Shown piece after piece: positions 1 to 11,871 of a stretch of DNA of 64,000 nucleotides. Where the stretch lies: positions 17,071,182-17,135,181 of the forward strand of contig CM040445.1 in NCBI GenBank assembly GCA_022749755.1, written 5' to 3'. The notes under the pieces are model-generated. The model was not told the origin of the DNA. It did no database searches and was given only the letters and a program-made list of their open reading frames with translations. Numbering within the stretch: position 1 is the first letter of the stretch; every line of letters starts with the position of its first letter. A program made the position numbers and the translations under genes. The DNA comes from Azadirachta indica. Taxonomy: Eukaryota; Streptophyta; Magnoliopsida; Sapindales; Meliaceae.

Positions 1-1850
1 TTAGAAAAGGATGTGGCTTTTGAATTCAATGAGGCATGTAAAAGGCATTTGATAAATTAAAGGAACTGTTAACTTCTACCCTAATTATCCAGCCCTATAA
101 TTGGAACGTTTCTTTCGAGATATTGTGTGATGCAAGTGATTATTCAATAAGCGCTATTTTGGGTCAAAGAATTGGAAAGCATCTTATGCCATTTATCATG
201 CTTTAAGGACTTTGAATGATGCCCAGAGAAATTATTCTACTACTGAGAAAGAACTTTTAGCTATTGTTTTTGCTTTAGAAAAGTTTTTCGATCTTATGTG
301 CTTGGTACTAAAGTCATTGTTTACTCTGATCATACAGCTCTTCGTTATTTGATAACAAAGAAAGAGCTAAAACCAAGATTAATAAAATGGATACTTCTCT
401 TGAGCGAATTTGACTTGGAGATCAAAGACAAAAGAGGGACAGAAAATCACATCGCAAATCATTTGAGTCATTTAGTTTATGTAGAGAATGAATTTCCTTT
501 GCAGGAAACATGCCCTAACGAACAATTGTTCTCCACGAACGTGACATTACCTTGGTATGCAACTATTGTAAATTATTTGGTTACTAATATGTTACCTCCT
601 AGTTTGTCTAAGGCTTAAAGAGATAAGATCAAGAGTGATGCCAAATACTATGTGTGGGATGACCCATACTTATGGAGGCATTGTGCATATCAAGTGATAA
701 GAAGGTGCGTTCCTAAAAATGAAATTATTGCTTTCTTATCTTTTGCCATTCTTATGCTTGTGGAGGCCACTTTGGAGCTTAGAGGACAGCAAGAAAAGTG
801 CTAGAATGTGGTTTCTATTAGTCGTTTTTATTTTGAAATTCATACTCCTTTTGTAAGTCATGCGATTACTGCCAAAAGACGGGTAATATATCTCAAAAGA
901 ATGAGATACCACAAACCCCCATACTATTTTGCGAAATATTTGTTGTTTGGGGCGTTGATTTCATAGGACCATTCCCTATATCTTTCAGCTATGTTTATAT
1001 TTTGCTTGCTGTTGATTATGTCTCAAAATGGGTAGAAGCTAAAACTACTAGGACTAGTGATTCTAAAGTTGTTATAGATTTTATCAAGTCTAACATATTC
1101 TCTAGGTTTAGAATTCCAAGAGCTCTAATAAGTGATTAAGGCACTCACCTTTGCAATCAAACTATGGAGGCTTTGCTAAGAAAATACCATGTCACTCACA
1201 AGGTGTCAACTGCCTATCATTTGCAAACTAGTGGACAAGCGAAAATGTCCAATCGAGAGATCAAGTCTATCCTTGAAAAAACGGTCAATCCAAGTAGGAA
1301 AGATTAGAGTTTGCACTTGGATGATGCCTTGTAGGCGTATAAAACTGCATATAAGACACCCATTGGTATGTCACTTTATTGGTTAGTGTTTAGAAAACCA
1401 TGCCACCTTGCAATTGAGTTAGAACACAAGGCTTACTAGGCAATTGAGCGTTTCAACATAAAAATAGATGATAATGGAGAACGCAGAAAGTTGCAACTAC
1501 AAGAGTTAGAGGAAATTCGAAATAATGCCAATGAGAGTGCAAGGATTTACAAAGAAAAGACGAAGGCTTTTCATGATAAGATGATCTTTAGGGAGGAATT
1601 TAAAGTTGGTCAAACAGTCCTTCTTTACCATTCACGCCTTCATTTGTTTCCAGGTAAGTTGCATTCTCGTTGGATTAGACCTTTTGTTGTTACTAATATT
1701 CTTCCTTATGGTGCAGTTGAAATTCAAAGTTTAGTAACTTCCAAAGTGTTCAAGGTGAATAGCTATAGACTTAAGCCTTTCTATGAAGGTGTACAAGTAA
1801 AGAATGTGGCACAATTAGACCTTGAAGATCCGATTTATACTGATTGATAA
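1..1850 (+). pseudogene. Ty3/gypsy (Athila-like) pol remnant: RT end, RNase H, integrase
   Basis: This is the 3' half of a retrotransposon polyprotein running in from the left edge. In the broken frames one reads the end of reverse transcriptase and RNase H ([20 protein letters not shown] near 215-275, then [13 protein letters not shown] near 313-350), the zinc-binding linker, the integrase core (VDFIGPFP near 955, YVSKWVEAK near 1018, SD*GTHLCNQ near 1130) and an integrase C-terminal domain at 1491-1847 ending with an LHSRWIRPFVV-type motif. The wording of the RNase H block ([20 protein letters not shown]) is typical of the Athila lineage. Many stops and frameshifts make it non-functional. 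Gag, protease and most of RT lie outside the window. The retrotransposon identity is very secure and the Athila lineage fairly secure. Confidence 0.9.
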
Positions 1851-3361
1851 ATGGAGCATTAAGTCGAGCTAACGACAATAAACAAAAGCGCTGCATAGGA
1901 GGTAACCTAAAGGGAGTTCCTTTTTGTTTTTTTTTCTTCTCATTTTGACATCTATATTTTGGTTATTTTTGCCTTTTCTTTGCATTTTACCTGCATTGGG
2001 GACAATATAAGTTTTAAGTGTGGGGGAAGGGATTTAGGTTGTGTTTTGTTTTTTTTTTTTTAAAAAGGTAAAGTTATTGCTCTTTGTTTTTGAAGAATTT
2101 TGGTTGTGTATGTCATCAGCAAGATGAATTAAGCTTGAAAAAATTAATAGGATGATTGAATAAGTAATCTTCTACCTTAGAATTAGTTAGACTAGTTATT
2201 TTCCTTGAGAATGGTAGTGATTGAATTTAGTAGACAAAAAGCTCGTGAGGTTTTGAGCCTTTAAACTGACACATCCATATTAGTTTCATTATTTTCTTTC
2301 ACGTGAGATATTCTTCCATGGATTTGTTTCTCTAGAACTTGCCTTGATTCTCTTTGAGTCATATCGGTACATACATGCACGATTATGATTGAGGCCCTTT
2401 TTTGTTTTAAGCTACTTAAGCCAAATAGCCTACCTTGTAATTATTGTTTTTTTTTTTTTCCCTTTGTTGAACCCCTTAGATCTTTATTGGCTTTTGCCTT
2501 TGAGAGCCTACATTACAAACTTTAAACCTGAAAAATAATGCCTTTATCCAAGCCGTAAAGCTAGTGGAGCATTGTTCATCATTGTGACATATAGGGTGTG
2601 CAAGAAATAAATGTAGGGTTGTCTAGATTTGTGGTATGGCTATTACCGGTGAAATGAAACATGGTTTCATTCTCAATTTGTAAGTTTTATTGTTAAAAAA
2701 AAAAAAAGAAAGGGGTTCTGTTTATACATGACATATACCAAGGTGGAAGCTAGTTTTGTGAGGCATTTTTTCCTGCAAAGGACGAAAAGTGTTCCTTTGA
2801 TTGGTCTCTTTTTCAATGCAAGATTTTCTCATGGTTTAAATGCTTTGTAGCCAAATTGAAGAAGTTGCTGAATGGAGTGATTACGTTTACATGTCTTGTA
2901 CATTTGAGCTTGAGTTGATTCATTTTCGCTCCACTAGTTTTAACAGCTTTTGAGCCATATTCCCAAATATTTGCCACCTTAATCCTAAACCCTGTTATAA
3001 CCCTTGAAAAGTCCTCATGATTCATGTTATGCTTGTGATCCCGGTGGTGGAGAATGAGAAGAGACACAAGCTTATGGTAGATCATTTCTAATGGAATGAA
3101 TTTGAGTGCAAAACTTATCTTACCAACATATGAGAGTCGAGTGTTTATTTTCGTGAGGGTCTACTTATTTAGTTTATTCCATCTTTAAGTGAAAATGCTT
3201 GCTAAGTAATTGTAAGTTGTTTAAGAATGTTTGTTCTTGATGTGCTATAAGTTTTGAAGAGCTTGGTTGTTCTTTGTTGATGGCATTGCAACCTTACAAT
3301 CTTTGGAAAAGTGAATTTGAGTTTTGCCCGAGGACGAGCAAGAGTTCAGTGCGGGGCAATT
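1851..3361 (+). other. Athila-type 3' internal non-coding region up to the polypurine tract
   Basis: This region lies between integrase and the 3' LTR. A purine-rich TTAAGTGTGGGGGAAGGG stretch at about 2014-2031 resembles a PPT-like motif seen in this lineage after pol. Athila elements often carry an env-like frame here, but none is recognisable in this copy. Short open frames at 2813-3085 (minus) and 3274-3576 (plus) look like chance. The last bases before the LTR (GTGCGGGGCAAT, about 3349-3360) serve as a degenerate polypurine tract. Confidence 0.6.
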
Positions 3362-4670
3362 TGATAAGAATGCAGAATGCTATATTTTTCTCTTTTAATT
3401 CTTTATTTCTTTATGCTTATTTAGTTCTTAAATGTACTCACTATTCTCATATTTTGGTTTATGATGCTAATGAAGACATTAAGTGCAAAACAAAGCTAAT
3501 TGCAGGATTTTGGACGGTTTTGACATCGCTTTGTAATCTAGGCATAACTTTCTCATCCAAGCTCGAATTGAGATGATTCAAGATACTGTAGAATACCAAG
3601 AAAAGGATTTACAACTTTCATGTTTTGAGTTTTGAGAGATTTTGGCTTTATCAAAGACGAATTTGGGCTTGAAGTTGCTATACCTGTGTGGTTGACGCTC
3701 TGGAATGTTCCTTGGCCCATAATTCTAATACACAGATTTAATACAGTTTATTTTTGGAAGTTTCAAATCTTGTACATGGAAATTACAGCTGAAATCACGA
3801 CTCTCCTATTTATATTAAGATTTTATTTTGTTTTTAATATTTTTCCTTAATTAGTTAGATTTAAATATTTTTATTTTAGGAGATTTGGTAAAATTCTAGG
3901 AGATGAATGTGCATAAAAGGGAAGAGAAATCATGAGATGGAGGACCTCTCTCTCTCTTCTCTTCTCTAATTTTTCTTTCGAATTGTCATCATGACCCTAC
4001 GTGGTTAAACTTGTATAATTGGTCGAAGAAAACGGAAGCCTCGAAATTAATAAAATTGTGAGATTTAGTTTCATTTTTATTGTTAATTTATGCTTGGGTA
4101 ACGAATGTTCTTCTGTGCCTATTTTCATGATTTTCTCGTTTAATTACTAAGAGGCTTACTAGTTTATTATTCGTTGCAATCTATTGCCAAGCCAGATATC
4201 AAATCCGTAATTGTTTGATTCCTCTGATTTGTGAAGCAACTAGGATTTAATGATTTGCTACGTTAGAAATTATTAGATTTTAGGAAGAATGTTCAACTAA
4301 ACTAAATGCAACTGCTTGTGGTTGCATTGTGTAGATTAATTCGTCTCTTTAATTCTTAAAGTTGCTATTAAATTAAACCTTTAGGACTTTTCTTGGGTTA
4401 TTTAGTAGTTAGAGTTGATTAGATCGCTTATTTTCTAATTAACTACAACTAAGAAGAGATAGGAAAAATAGTTCCAACAGTGAATATTCAAAGTATAAAT
4501 TGATATATTCTAATATTGATGATCAGTTGTAAAATTCTGATGGTGAATATTGACTTAGACCATGTTTTCTTCTTTTGATTGATTTTGATATTCAAATTTG
4601 AATTGTTCCTTAATTGTTTTCTTAAAACTGTTTTCCTTATATTCAAAACTCAACCCAAAATCCCCACCAC

Positions 4671-4710
<40 letters not shown>

Positions 4711-4844
4711 CCCAAAAATCCTAGTTCACGTAGCCATAAAATTAGGATAGATACTTTCCATAGAAATGATCCTTACTCACACCACTACATGTATCTTGTT
4801 TAGGAGTTTAGGTTTTACTTTTGGTTGCCCGTGACAGCATACCA
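3362..4844 (+). repeat. 3' LTR of the Athila-like element
   Basis: The segment starts TGATAAG right after the polypurine tract and ends ...GTGACAGCATACCA, giving TG...CA ends and about 1.48 kb, a usual Athila LTR length. The penultimate block (TTTAGGAGTTTAGGTTT followed by a GGTTG..CGTGACAGCA end) is a common gypsy LTR ending. The 5' LTR is outside the window, so boundaries rest on motif and position only. A 37-base C homopolymer interrupts the LTR at 4672-4708. Confidence 0.7.
4672..4708. repeat. 37-base poly-C run
   Basis: An uninterrupted run of cytosines (nine to the end of the 4621 line, then 28) inside the LTR. The poly-proline reading frame over it is an artefact of the homopolymer. 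Homopolymers this long are prone to slippage and to sequencing or assembly error. Confidence 0.95.
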
Positions 4845-5911
4845 GATATATAGAAAAAGATTAAAAGAGAATATATACCAAACTATAATTTAAACTAATT
4901 TAATTAGAGTGTATTTTATTAATTTGTTCAAAATATAGATTTTCTTCAATCAAATAAGACCAATTTCAACTTAACATACACAATTATTATACATAATATT
5001 TATCCTTCTCATGGTTTAACTAGAAATAATTTATTTTTTGATATTAGTAACAAGTGAAATTTCACAACTATTAAAAAAAATGGGCATTGTTGATACTGAG
5101 CTCCTTATTATTTTGAGAAAATATCAAAGTTGATGGATAGAAGTAGACTTTTTCACAAATGACGAAATTTTAACAACAATCATTGACACTGAACAATGAG
5201 TATCAGAGTTCTGTGAGAATATAGTATCATCAACTAAAATAACATCATTTTGGGCATAATTATGACAGCCAAATTACGTTTTTACATAAATTAAATTTTT
5301 TAATTAGATGACATAGAAGACGACTCTATTTTGTTCTTCCCCCCCCCCCCCACCCAACATGTGCCAAAAAAATTAAAAAAACCAAAATACATTTTCCCCC
5401 CTTCAATTTGGTTTCTATGACTCTAAAAATTTCCCCCCAAACACTCTTCACACTAAACACCAAATCCACAATAAAAAAAAAAATTTTGAATAACTTAAAC
5501 TTGTCTCAAACTCAAATCGACTCCATTTACACTTAGCATCAAGTAAAATCTACTTGTATTATGTTTAAAGAATAGAGCCAGCATCAAATCTAAATATCAG
5601 CTTGTAAAATCAAAACATCTACCTAAGCCAGTCATCAAATGTTGAAATTCTCAAGTTATGTTTCTTATTTCTAAGTTTTTATTGCAAGTACATTAATTTT
5701 AATTGTTTTGTTTTGTTTTTCAATTTCTAGGGTTTGGGTTTTGCAATACTAGAAAGTTTGCTTGACTTTATTCTCAATCTTTGCTATATTTTTATTTTTG
5801 AGACTAATTTCGGAGTCAATTTTTAAGATACATGTTATTTTACAAGTGGATTTATATGTGGTTGGTGGGTTGAATGTACTAATTTGGAAGCTAATTTGTA
5901 AATATGCATGA
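4845..5911. other. AT-rich non-coding spacer
   Basis: No coding signal is recognised. It holds a C run at 5340-5351 and several short A or T tracts. It may be the 5' part of the CACTA element whose transposase follows, but I could not find a convincing CACTA terminal repeat here. Confidence 0.4.
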
Positions 5912-6135
5912 AATCGGAGAGTTATTGGAGTGCACATATTTTTTTTTGTTCCTTATGTTGCGATTTTCATTGTTGAAGTGCATGTACTAATTTCTTTGTT
6001 CTTGATGTTGTGATTTTCTATTGTTAGATTTTTTTGCTCTTTATGTTGCGATTTGCCCTTGTTGGAGTGCACGTACTGATTTTTTTTATTTTTTGTGTTG
6101 TGAATTTTTTATTATTGGAGTGTATATACTGATTT
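5912..6135 (+). repeat. Imperfect tandem repeats, about 40-57 bp unit
   Basis: A degenerate unit of the form T-run, GTTCYTKATGTTGYGATTTT, then TTGTTGRAGTGCAYGTACTGA recurs about four times (a partial copy at 5915-5940, then copies beginning near 5940, 5997, 6033 and 6079). It lies just upstream of a CACTA transposase, where subterminal repeats would be expected, but this link is inference. Confidence 0.75.
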
Positions 6136-6389
6136 AGGATATGATTTGGACTTTTGTTGATAATATTTTTATCTTTTTAGTTGTTTATTTATTGACTTCG
6201 AAGTAAAAGAATTGCTTTTAGTGTTGCTTTAAGGTATATTATTTAATCTATTCATATTCACTTTGTATGTGTTCAATAGTTTTTGCAATATAGGACTAGG
6301 CACAGAGAGGTTAACCCTATTTTAGATAGTACAAACTCCTAAACTTATTCTAGTAATCATCACTTTAGATCTAATGATTATAGTAATTT

Positions 6390-9281
6390 TGTTGATATGG
6401 TTCAAGATGCTTACGAGGAATGTTATGAAAATCCTTAGTATTTTAGGAAAATTCTTGAAAATGCTGAAAAGCTATTGTTCTTGGGTTCTAAGCATTCTAA
6501 GTTATCTGATTTAATAAAAATTATTAATGTGAAAGAGAACTTTGGGTGGACAAATGTAGGCTTTTTGACTTTGCTGGAAGCCCTTGTAGATATTTTGCCA
6601 CAAAATAACAATGCTTAAATCAATTTATAAGGCTAAGAAAACAATGAAAATGTTAGGCTTAGAATATGAAATGATGGATGCATGTCCAAATAATTGCATT
6701 CTTGATTGTAAGGAGAATATAGGTGGAAGAAAAGAAAACAATAAATCGAAAAAAGTTTTAAAAGAGGTTTTAGCCAAGGTTTTATGGTACCTCTTATTCC
6801 TAGGTTGAAATGCATGTTCCAATCACACAAAACAATTGAGCAAATGATTTGGCATTCAAATTAGAGAATAAAAGATGGAAAACTTCACCATTTGACAGAT
6901 TCTCTGGTATGACAGTTAGTTGATAAAAAATAGCTTGAATTTGCACAAGATCCTAGGAATCTTAGACTTCCTCTCTCAACTAATAAGGTAAATCCATATA
7001 ACACACTTAGTATTATTTATAGTTATTGGCCAGTTACAATGGTGACATATAATCTTCCTCCATGGTTATGTATAAAAAGAAAATTCATAATGCTGTCACT
7101 ATTAATTTCTAGACCTAAATATCTTAGTAATAATTTAGATGTTTACCTAGCACCGTTAATTGAGGACCTTCGAATTTTATGGAATGTTGGTGTAAAAGTC
7201 TATGATATATGGAAAAAGGAAACTTTTAATTTACGAGCTTTTTGTTATCGACAATTAGTGACTTTTCGGCACAAAATAACCTATCTAGGAGTACTATTAT
7301 TGGGTATTTTGCTTGTCCTAAATGTACGGAAAATACTAGTCATTTGGCTTAAACATAATACTTTCTACTGGATAATCATCCATTTAGAAAGTTAAAAATT
7401 GTTTTTAATGGTGAATAAGAGTGGGAATTTCTCCTTAAACTTTGAATGGGGAAGAAATTTTAAAAATAGTAAAAAAAATGAAAACAACTTTGGGAAAAAA
7501 AAGGACAAAAAACGAAAGTGTTTTTATAGGGACAAGGTAAAGTTATTTAAAAAAAAAATCAAATTTCTTTGACTTAGAATATTAGCAACATTTATTAGTG
7601 CTTCACCAATTGGATCTTATACATATAGAAAAGAAGGTGTGTGATAGTATTTATGACACAATTCTCCATCAACCGAGAAAAACAAAGGATGATATTAATC
7701 TTAGGAAAGACCTTGAAAAAATGAGAATTAAGGCAAAATTAGTTCTCGGTGAGAAGCAAAAAAATTACCTACGATCAGCTCTATACGTATTGAGCAAAAT
7801 TGAAAAGAAAATGTTTTGTCAAACCTTGCTGGATACTAAAGTTTTTGATAGTTATTGTTCTAACTTTAAAAACGTTGTGTCAATTGAAGATTGTTATCTT
7901 CAAAACCTTAAATCCCATTATTTTCACACTGTGATGTGATAATTGTTATCGTTAGCAATTCAAAATTGCTTACCAAAACTTGTTAGAAATGCCATATTTA
8001 GGTTATGCTTTTTCTTTAATTCATTGTGTAATAAGATGTTGAGATTTTAAGCAAATTGCAAAAGAAACTCAAGATCACCCTGCGCTTGCTCAAACAATTT
8101 TTTCTTCTAGACTTTTTTGATATAATAGTACATTTGACAGTCCATTTTGTTGAAGAAGTAAGATTTTTGGGCCAGTATATCTTAGACGAATGTATCCATT
8201 TGAATGATGCATGAAGGTGTTTAAAAAATATGTTCGTAATAGCAATCGCCCCAAGGAAAATAAATATGGTTGATCCTCAAATGCTAAAGCAAGCATATCT
8301 TTGCATTTTGGAGAATAAATCTGAAATTGAACCTTATCAATTGTAAGTTCTCATTTAATCATATTTTTTTCTACTTTATTCTAATGTGCCAGCAGTAAGT
8401 ACACACAAAATAATTACCTAAATGACCATTTTTGTAAGGAACACATGAAGTTTTTGAAAGTCACATATCCAAAGCAATCAAGAAGTCATATATGATTGCA
8501 AAATGAGCATAATCGTAGTTTTAGTAATTGGTTAAAAAAGAAGATAAGTTAATTTCCACTATATGAAAAATAATACCTAATTGTTTTATGTTTTAAAATT
8601 TGATTTCTATTGGTAGATGCTAATTTTTATTTTCATACATGAATTGTAGGTTAATCATGATGTTGAAAATGAAATACATTTTGATGAAATGCTAAGGTGG
8701 TTGGCAAATAAACTTTTGATCTTTTGTGACTAAATATGCATCATACTTTACAAATGACTTCACTTTTGCAATAAGAGAGCGAGACAGCAATCGTGCAACT
8801 CAAAATAGTGGAGTTACAATTGTTGCATACAAGTTTTAAGTTCAAAGGATAAAAATCTATACTTCAGAGACATAACATTTTATAGGGTCATGAATGAGAT
8901 ATGGCAATTAGACTATCTTTTGTTTAATAAAGTTATTTTCAAGTGTGATTTGGTTGACAATAAGCATGTTAATTGATGATTTAGGTTTTATAGTTGTTGT
9001 CTTGAATTGAGTTGGTCATAAATTTGATTGTTTGTTTTAGCATCGTATGCGAAACAAGTTTTTTATGTTAAAGATCAACTAGATAGTAGTAAGTCAGTGG
9101 TGTGTTCAATGCTTGAAAGAGTTCATAAATTTAGGTATGATGATGAGTGCAATGACTTGGTTTTGCATACACATTTATCTAATAAATTGTCTGAATGTGA
9201 GTTAAGTATGGATGACGATGATAGAATTTATGTAAGGTCAAATTGTGATAGTATTTGGGAACATTTGGGTCTAAAATAAAT
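6390..9281 (+). pseudogene. CACTA (En/Spm) transposase, TNP2-like with DUF4218 and DUF4216 parts
   Basis: The pieces line up in order with plant CACTA transposases. At 6390-6610 an N-terminal block (KHSKLSDLIKI...WTNVGFLTLLE). At 6640-6700 an EYEMMDACPNNCIL motif. At 6800-7060 the block RNLRLPLSTNKVNPYNTLS and VTMVTYNLPPWLCIK. At 7060-7300 the catalytic-core equivalent (LLISRPKYLSNNLDVYLAPL). At 7598-7940 LDLIHIEKKVCDSI with the following DUF4218-like region (FGPVYLRRMYPFE near 8165-8205). At 8750-9281 a DUF4216-like end (SGVTIVAYKF near 8808, SYAKQVFYVKDQLDSS near 9040). In a living element these are joined exons; here frameshifts and stops break nearly every one. Its job would have been excision and integration of CACTA elements. 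Identification is strong; the outer limits of the element are not found. Confidence 0.88.
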
Positions 9282-10491
9282 GATGATTCTAGTAAGTGTT
9301 CACAATTATTTACATTATTTTGTTTGCATATGCATTTATATTTGAATTTTATGATGTTGAGATGGTACTACTGTAATTGTTTCAATTTTTATTATGTTCA
9401 AATTTGATTTTCTCAAATGTACTATATGTAGATTTAAGGAGAGATGGCTAACAATTAAGAGTTTAACTTACAATAAATGGTTGGCAAGATTAAAATATGC
9501 ATATTTAGGTTAAATGTTAAGTTTGTTATCTTACATTCAAAGAAAATTGTTAAGTTATTTTAGTGCATGTGTTAATTTTAGGTGCTCGTGTTTTGTGTAG
9601 GATTCAAGAAAAATTGTGATATTGCTTGATGGAAAATCCATATTCTTATGCTTTGCTTCTATTTGCCCATAATTTGTCAACACTTCTATTTTTGCTTAAA
9701 CTTTTGTTTTACATAATGTTTAACTTTTAACTACCTTCGTACATGGTAGTTAATTTTATTTTTGTACTTAGACTTATTTTTAGATTTAGAATTGAACGGA
9801 AGATGGGTGTATAAAAGTCATTGATATATGACTTGAATTGTAAAAAACTTTTTATATTCAATTTATAATATTTATGTTACAGGTCAATTTCCATCATCAT
9901 ATTTTTAATAAATTTGACATTTGAAAAATAAATAGAGGCACAAAGATTTATTTTTTTTTAATATATAAAATATTCATTGATACTAATTTAATATCAACAA
10001 ATAACCAGTAACATTTATACAAATTGAACCTACTCTAATATTATAAACACATCAATATTTTCAGATACAACGGAATCAGAAATCATAGATATCTCTTTGA
10101 TAACATAAAAATTATGATATCATAGTCTTAATACGCTACTGATGCATTAGGCATACTAGATATTGATACTTTTATCATGATATTCTATTTGCTGTCAAGG
10201 ATTGTTGGCTAAGGCTACTTTGCTACCGGGAATGTGTGTTAATGAAGTATATTATCGATACCAATCTGACGTCTTTAATGACAATTATTCTAGTAGTTTT
10301 TTGGAAACTAATTTTAGTGTTTTAGCACTACTTATGCAAAATGATTATACAATTATAAACATAGTACAATAAAAAATTATAGAGATAATTCAAAATTAAC
10401 ATTATAATGAATTAAAAATAGCGGTTTATTCAATTTAATGCATAAGTATAGTGTGCTTAAAAAATGACAAAATTAAAAATTTTGGGTGGCA
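9282..10491. other. AT-rich spacer downstream of the CACTA transposase
   Basis: No gene recognised. It probably belongs to the rest of the CACTA element and its flank. A short minus-strand frame at 10435-10620 runs into the adjoining solo LTR and is not considered real. Confidence 0.4.
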
Positions 10492-10496
10492 TTGTA

Positions 10497-11866
10497 TGAT
10501 TGTGACAACGTTAACTGCAAGGGCAAGAGTCATATCAAGTAATAAAATAATAAGTACAAGTATTATCCCACAAAGATTGAAAATTAAATTAAATACCAAA
10601 TATATAGCCTCAAAGCCCAATTTTATGTAATCAAGTTGAGTTGATCAATTATAAAGGCATATAAAACTAAAATTCGATGATTTAATGAAAAAGAAATAGA
10701 AATTGAATTGAAGAGTCGACAAATGAATGAAATATGCGAGGATAAGCTACCTAGGGCTTTGATTTCACTTATCTACTACTATGTTTCTCCTAATTGGTCA
10801 TTATTAATGTGTTTTGGTCTAGTTCACTAATCACAAGATGAACTCCAACTTTAACATCTCTCATGAGCGTCAATCAAGATCTTATGTATAATTAAGTCAA
10901 CAACCCTATCTAGCTCAATTAATTATACACTTATTAAGCACTACTTATTATTCAATACTTAGAACTCAATTACCTCTCGATCTCTGAAAATCCTAAATGT
11001 TGATTAGAATACTTAAGCATTAATCGCATCCTAGTTTCACAACTATTTAAATAGTGTTCCTTTATCCAATAAGCAAATCAATCTTTCTCAAGAGTCAATT
11101 TGTTTATCTTCAATTAACTAATTTATTAAATGACAAATTAGAAATTTTAGGTAAGGTAAACACAAATTAACCAAACCATAACAACATTAATAACATGCAA
11201 ATTGATTAAAAACATAGTTTGGATAAGTTACATCAAGATCCTAGATTAAGAGATCTAGCCAATCATCTCAAATAACAACATCAAATTCATTATATATTCC
11301 ATAATCTTTAAACTCAAGAAATTAAACACAAATGAAATAGAAATGAAAATGATAGAGTTTTAGATATAGACTCACAATGAAAGCTTCAATGATTCTCCAC
11401 AAAGTGTTCTTTTAAATCAATCCACTTCTCTCTCTAAAATCCTTCCCTTGTTCTTCACCTTCTTTCACCTAAAACTCAATTTTCCATTCATGGCTAATGG
11501 TGGCTAGCTTCCATAAGCATATAGACCTAAAATATACCAAATTTGGTCATAGATGATAATCTCACAGCCTAAAATCATTTAAAGACATCCAAGAGGCACA
11601 TGGGCACAGTGGAAGCTCGATGGGTGGCATGACTGTGTACCTTGGTGGTGCTAGCACACTAGACTCTCGGCTAATTTGACCTTCCTTTTCATTTTGAATT
11701 TTGGTCTTCATTTCCTTTTTGACTCTTTCAGCATTTCTTTTTCAAGCCAATTTCATTTTAAATGACTGTTTGCTTTTTTTTTTTATACAAGGCACTTAAA
11801 TTCATCAAATATTAATAAAACTTGAGGACGTCGAGGCTGATAAGTGCGTATTCTACACACTTATCA
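10497..11866 (-). mobile_element. Solo LTR (gypsy, TGATAAG family) with perfect 5-bp target duplication
   Basis: Read on the minus strand it begins TGATAAGTGTGTAGAATACG and ends ...GCAGTTAACGTTGTCACAATCA, about 1.37 kb. It is flanked by identical TTGTA copies at 10492-10496 and 11867-11871, the 5-bp duplication expected for an LTR retrotransposon. No internal region or second LTR is nearby, so it is a solo LTR left by LTR-LTR recombination. It aligns by eye with the segment at 41,814-43,326 and the start of one at 63,912. Confidence 0.85.
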
Positions 11867-11871
11867 TTGTA

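Noticed and set aside
4579..4803. 74-codon frame with a poly-proline stretch
   Set aside because: The prolines come from the C homopolymer inside an LTR; nothing else in it looks like protein.
4845..10490. Terminal CACTA repeats for the transposase at 6.4-9.3 kb
   Set aside because: Scanned both flanks; only weak partial matches, so element borders are left undefined.
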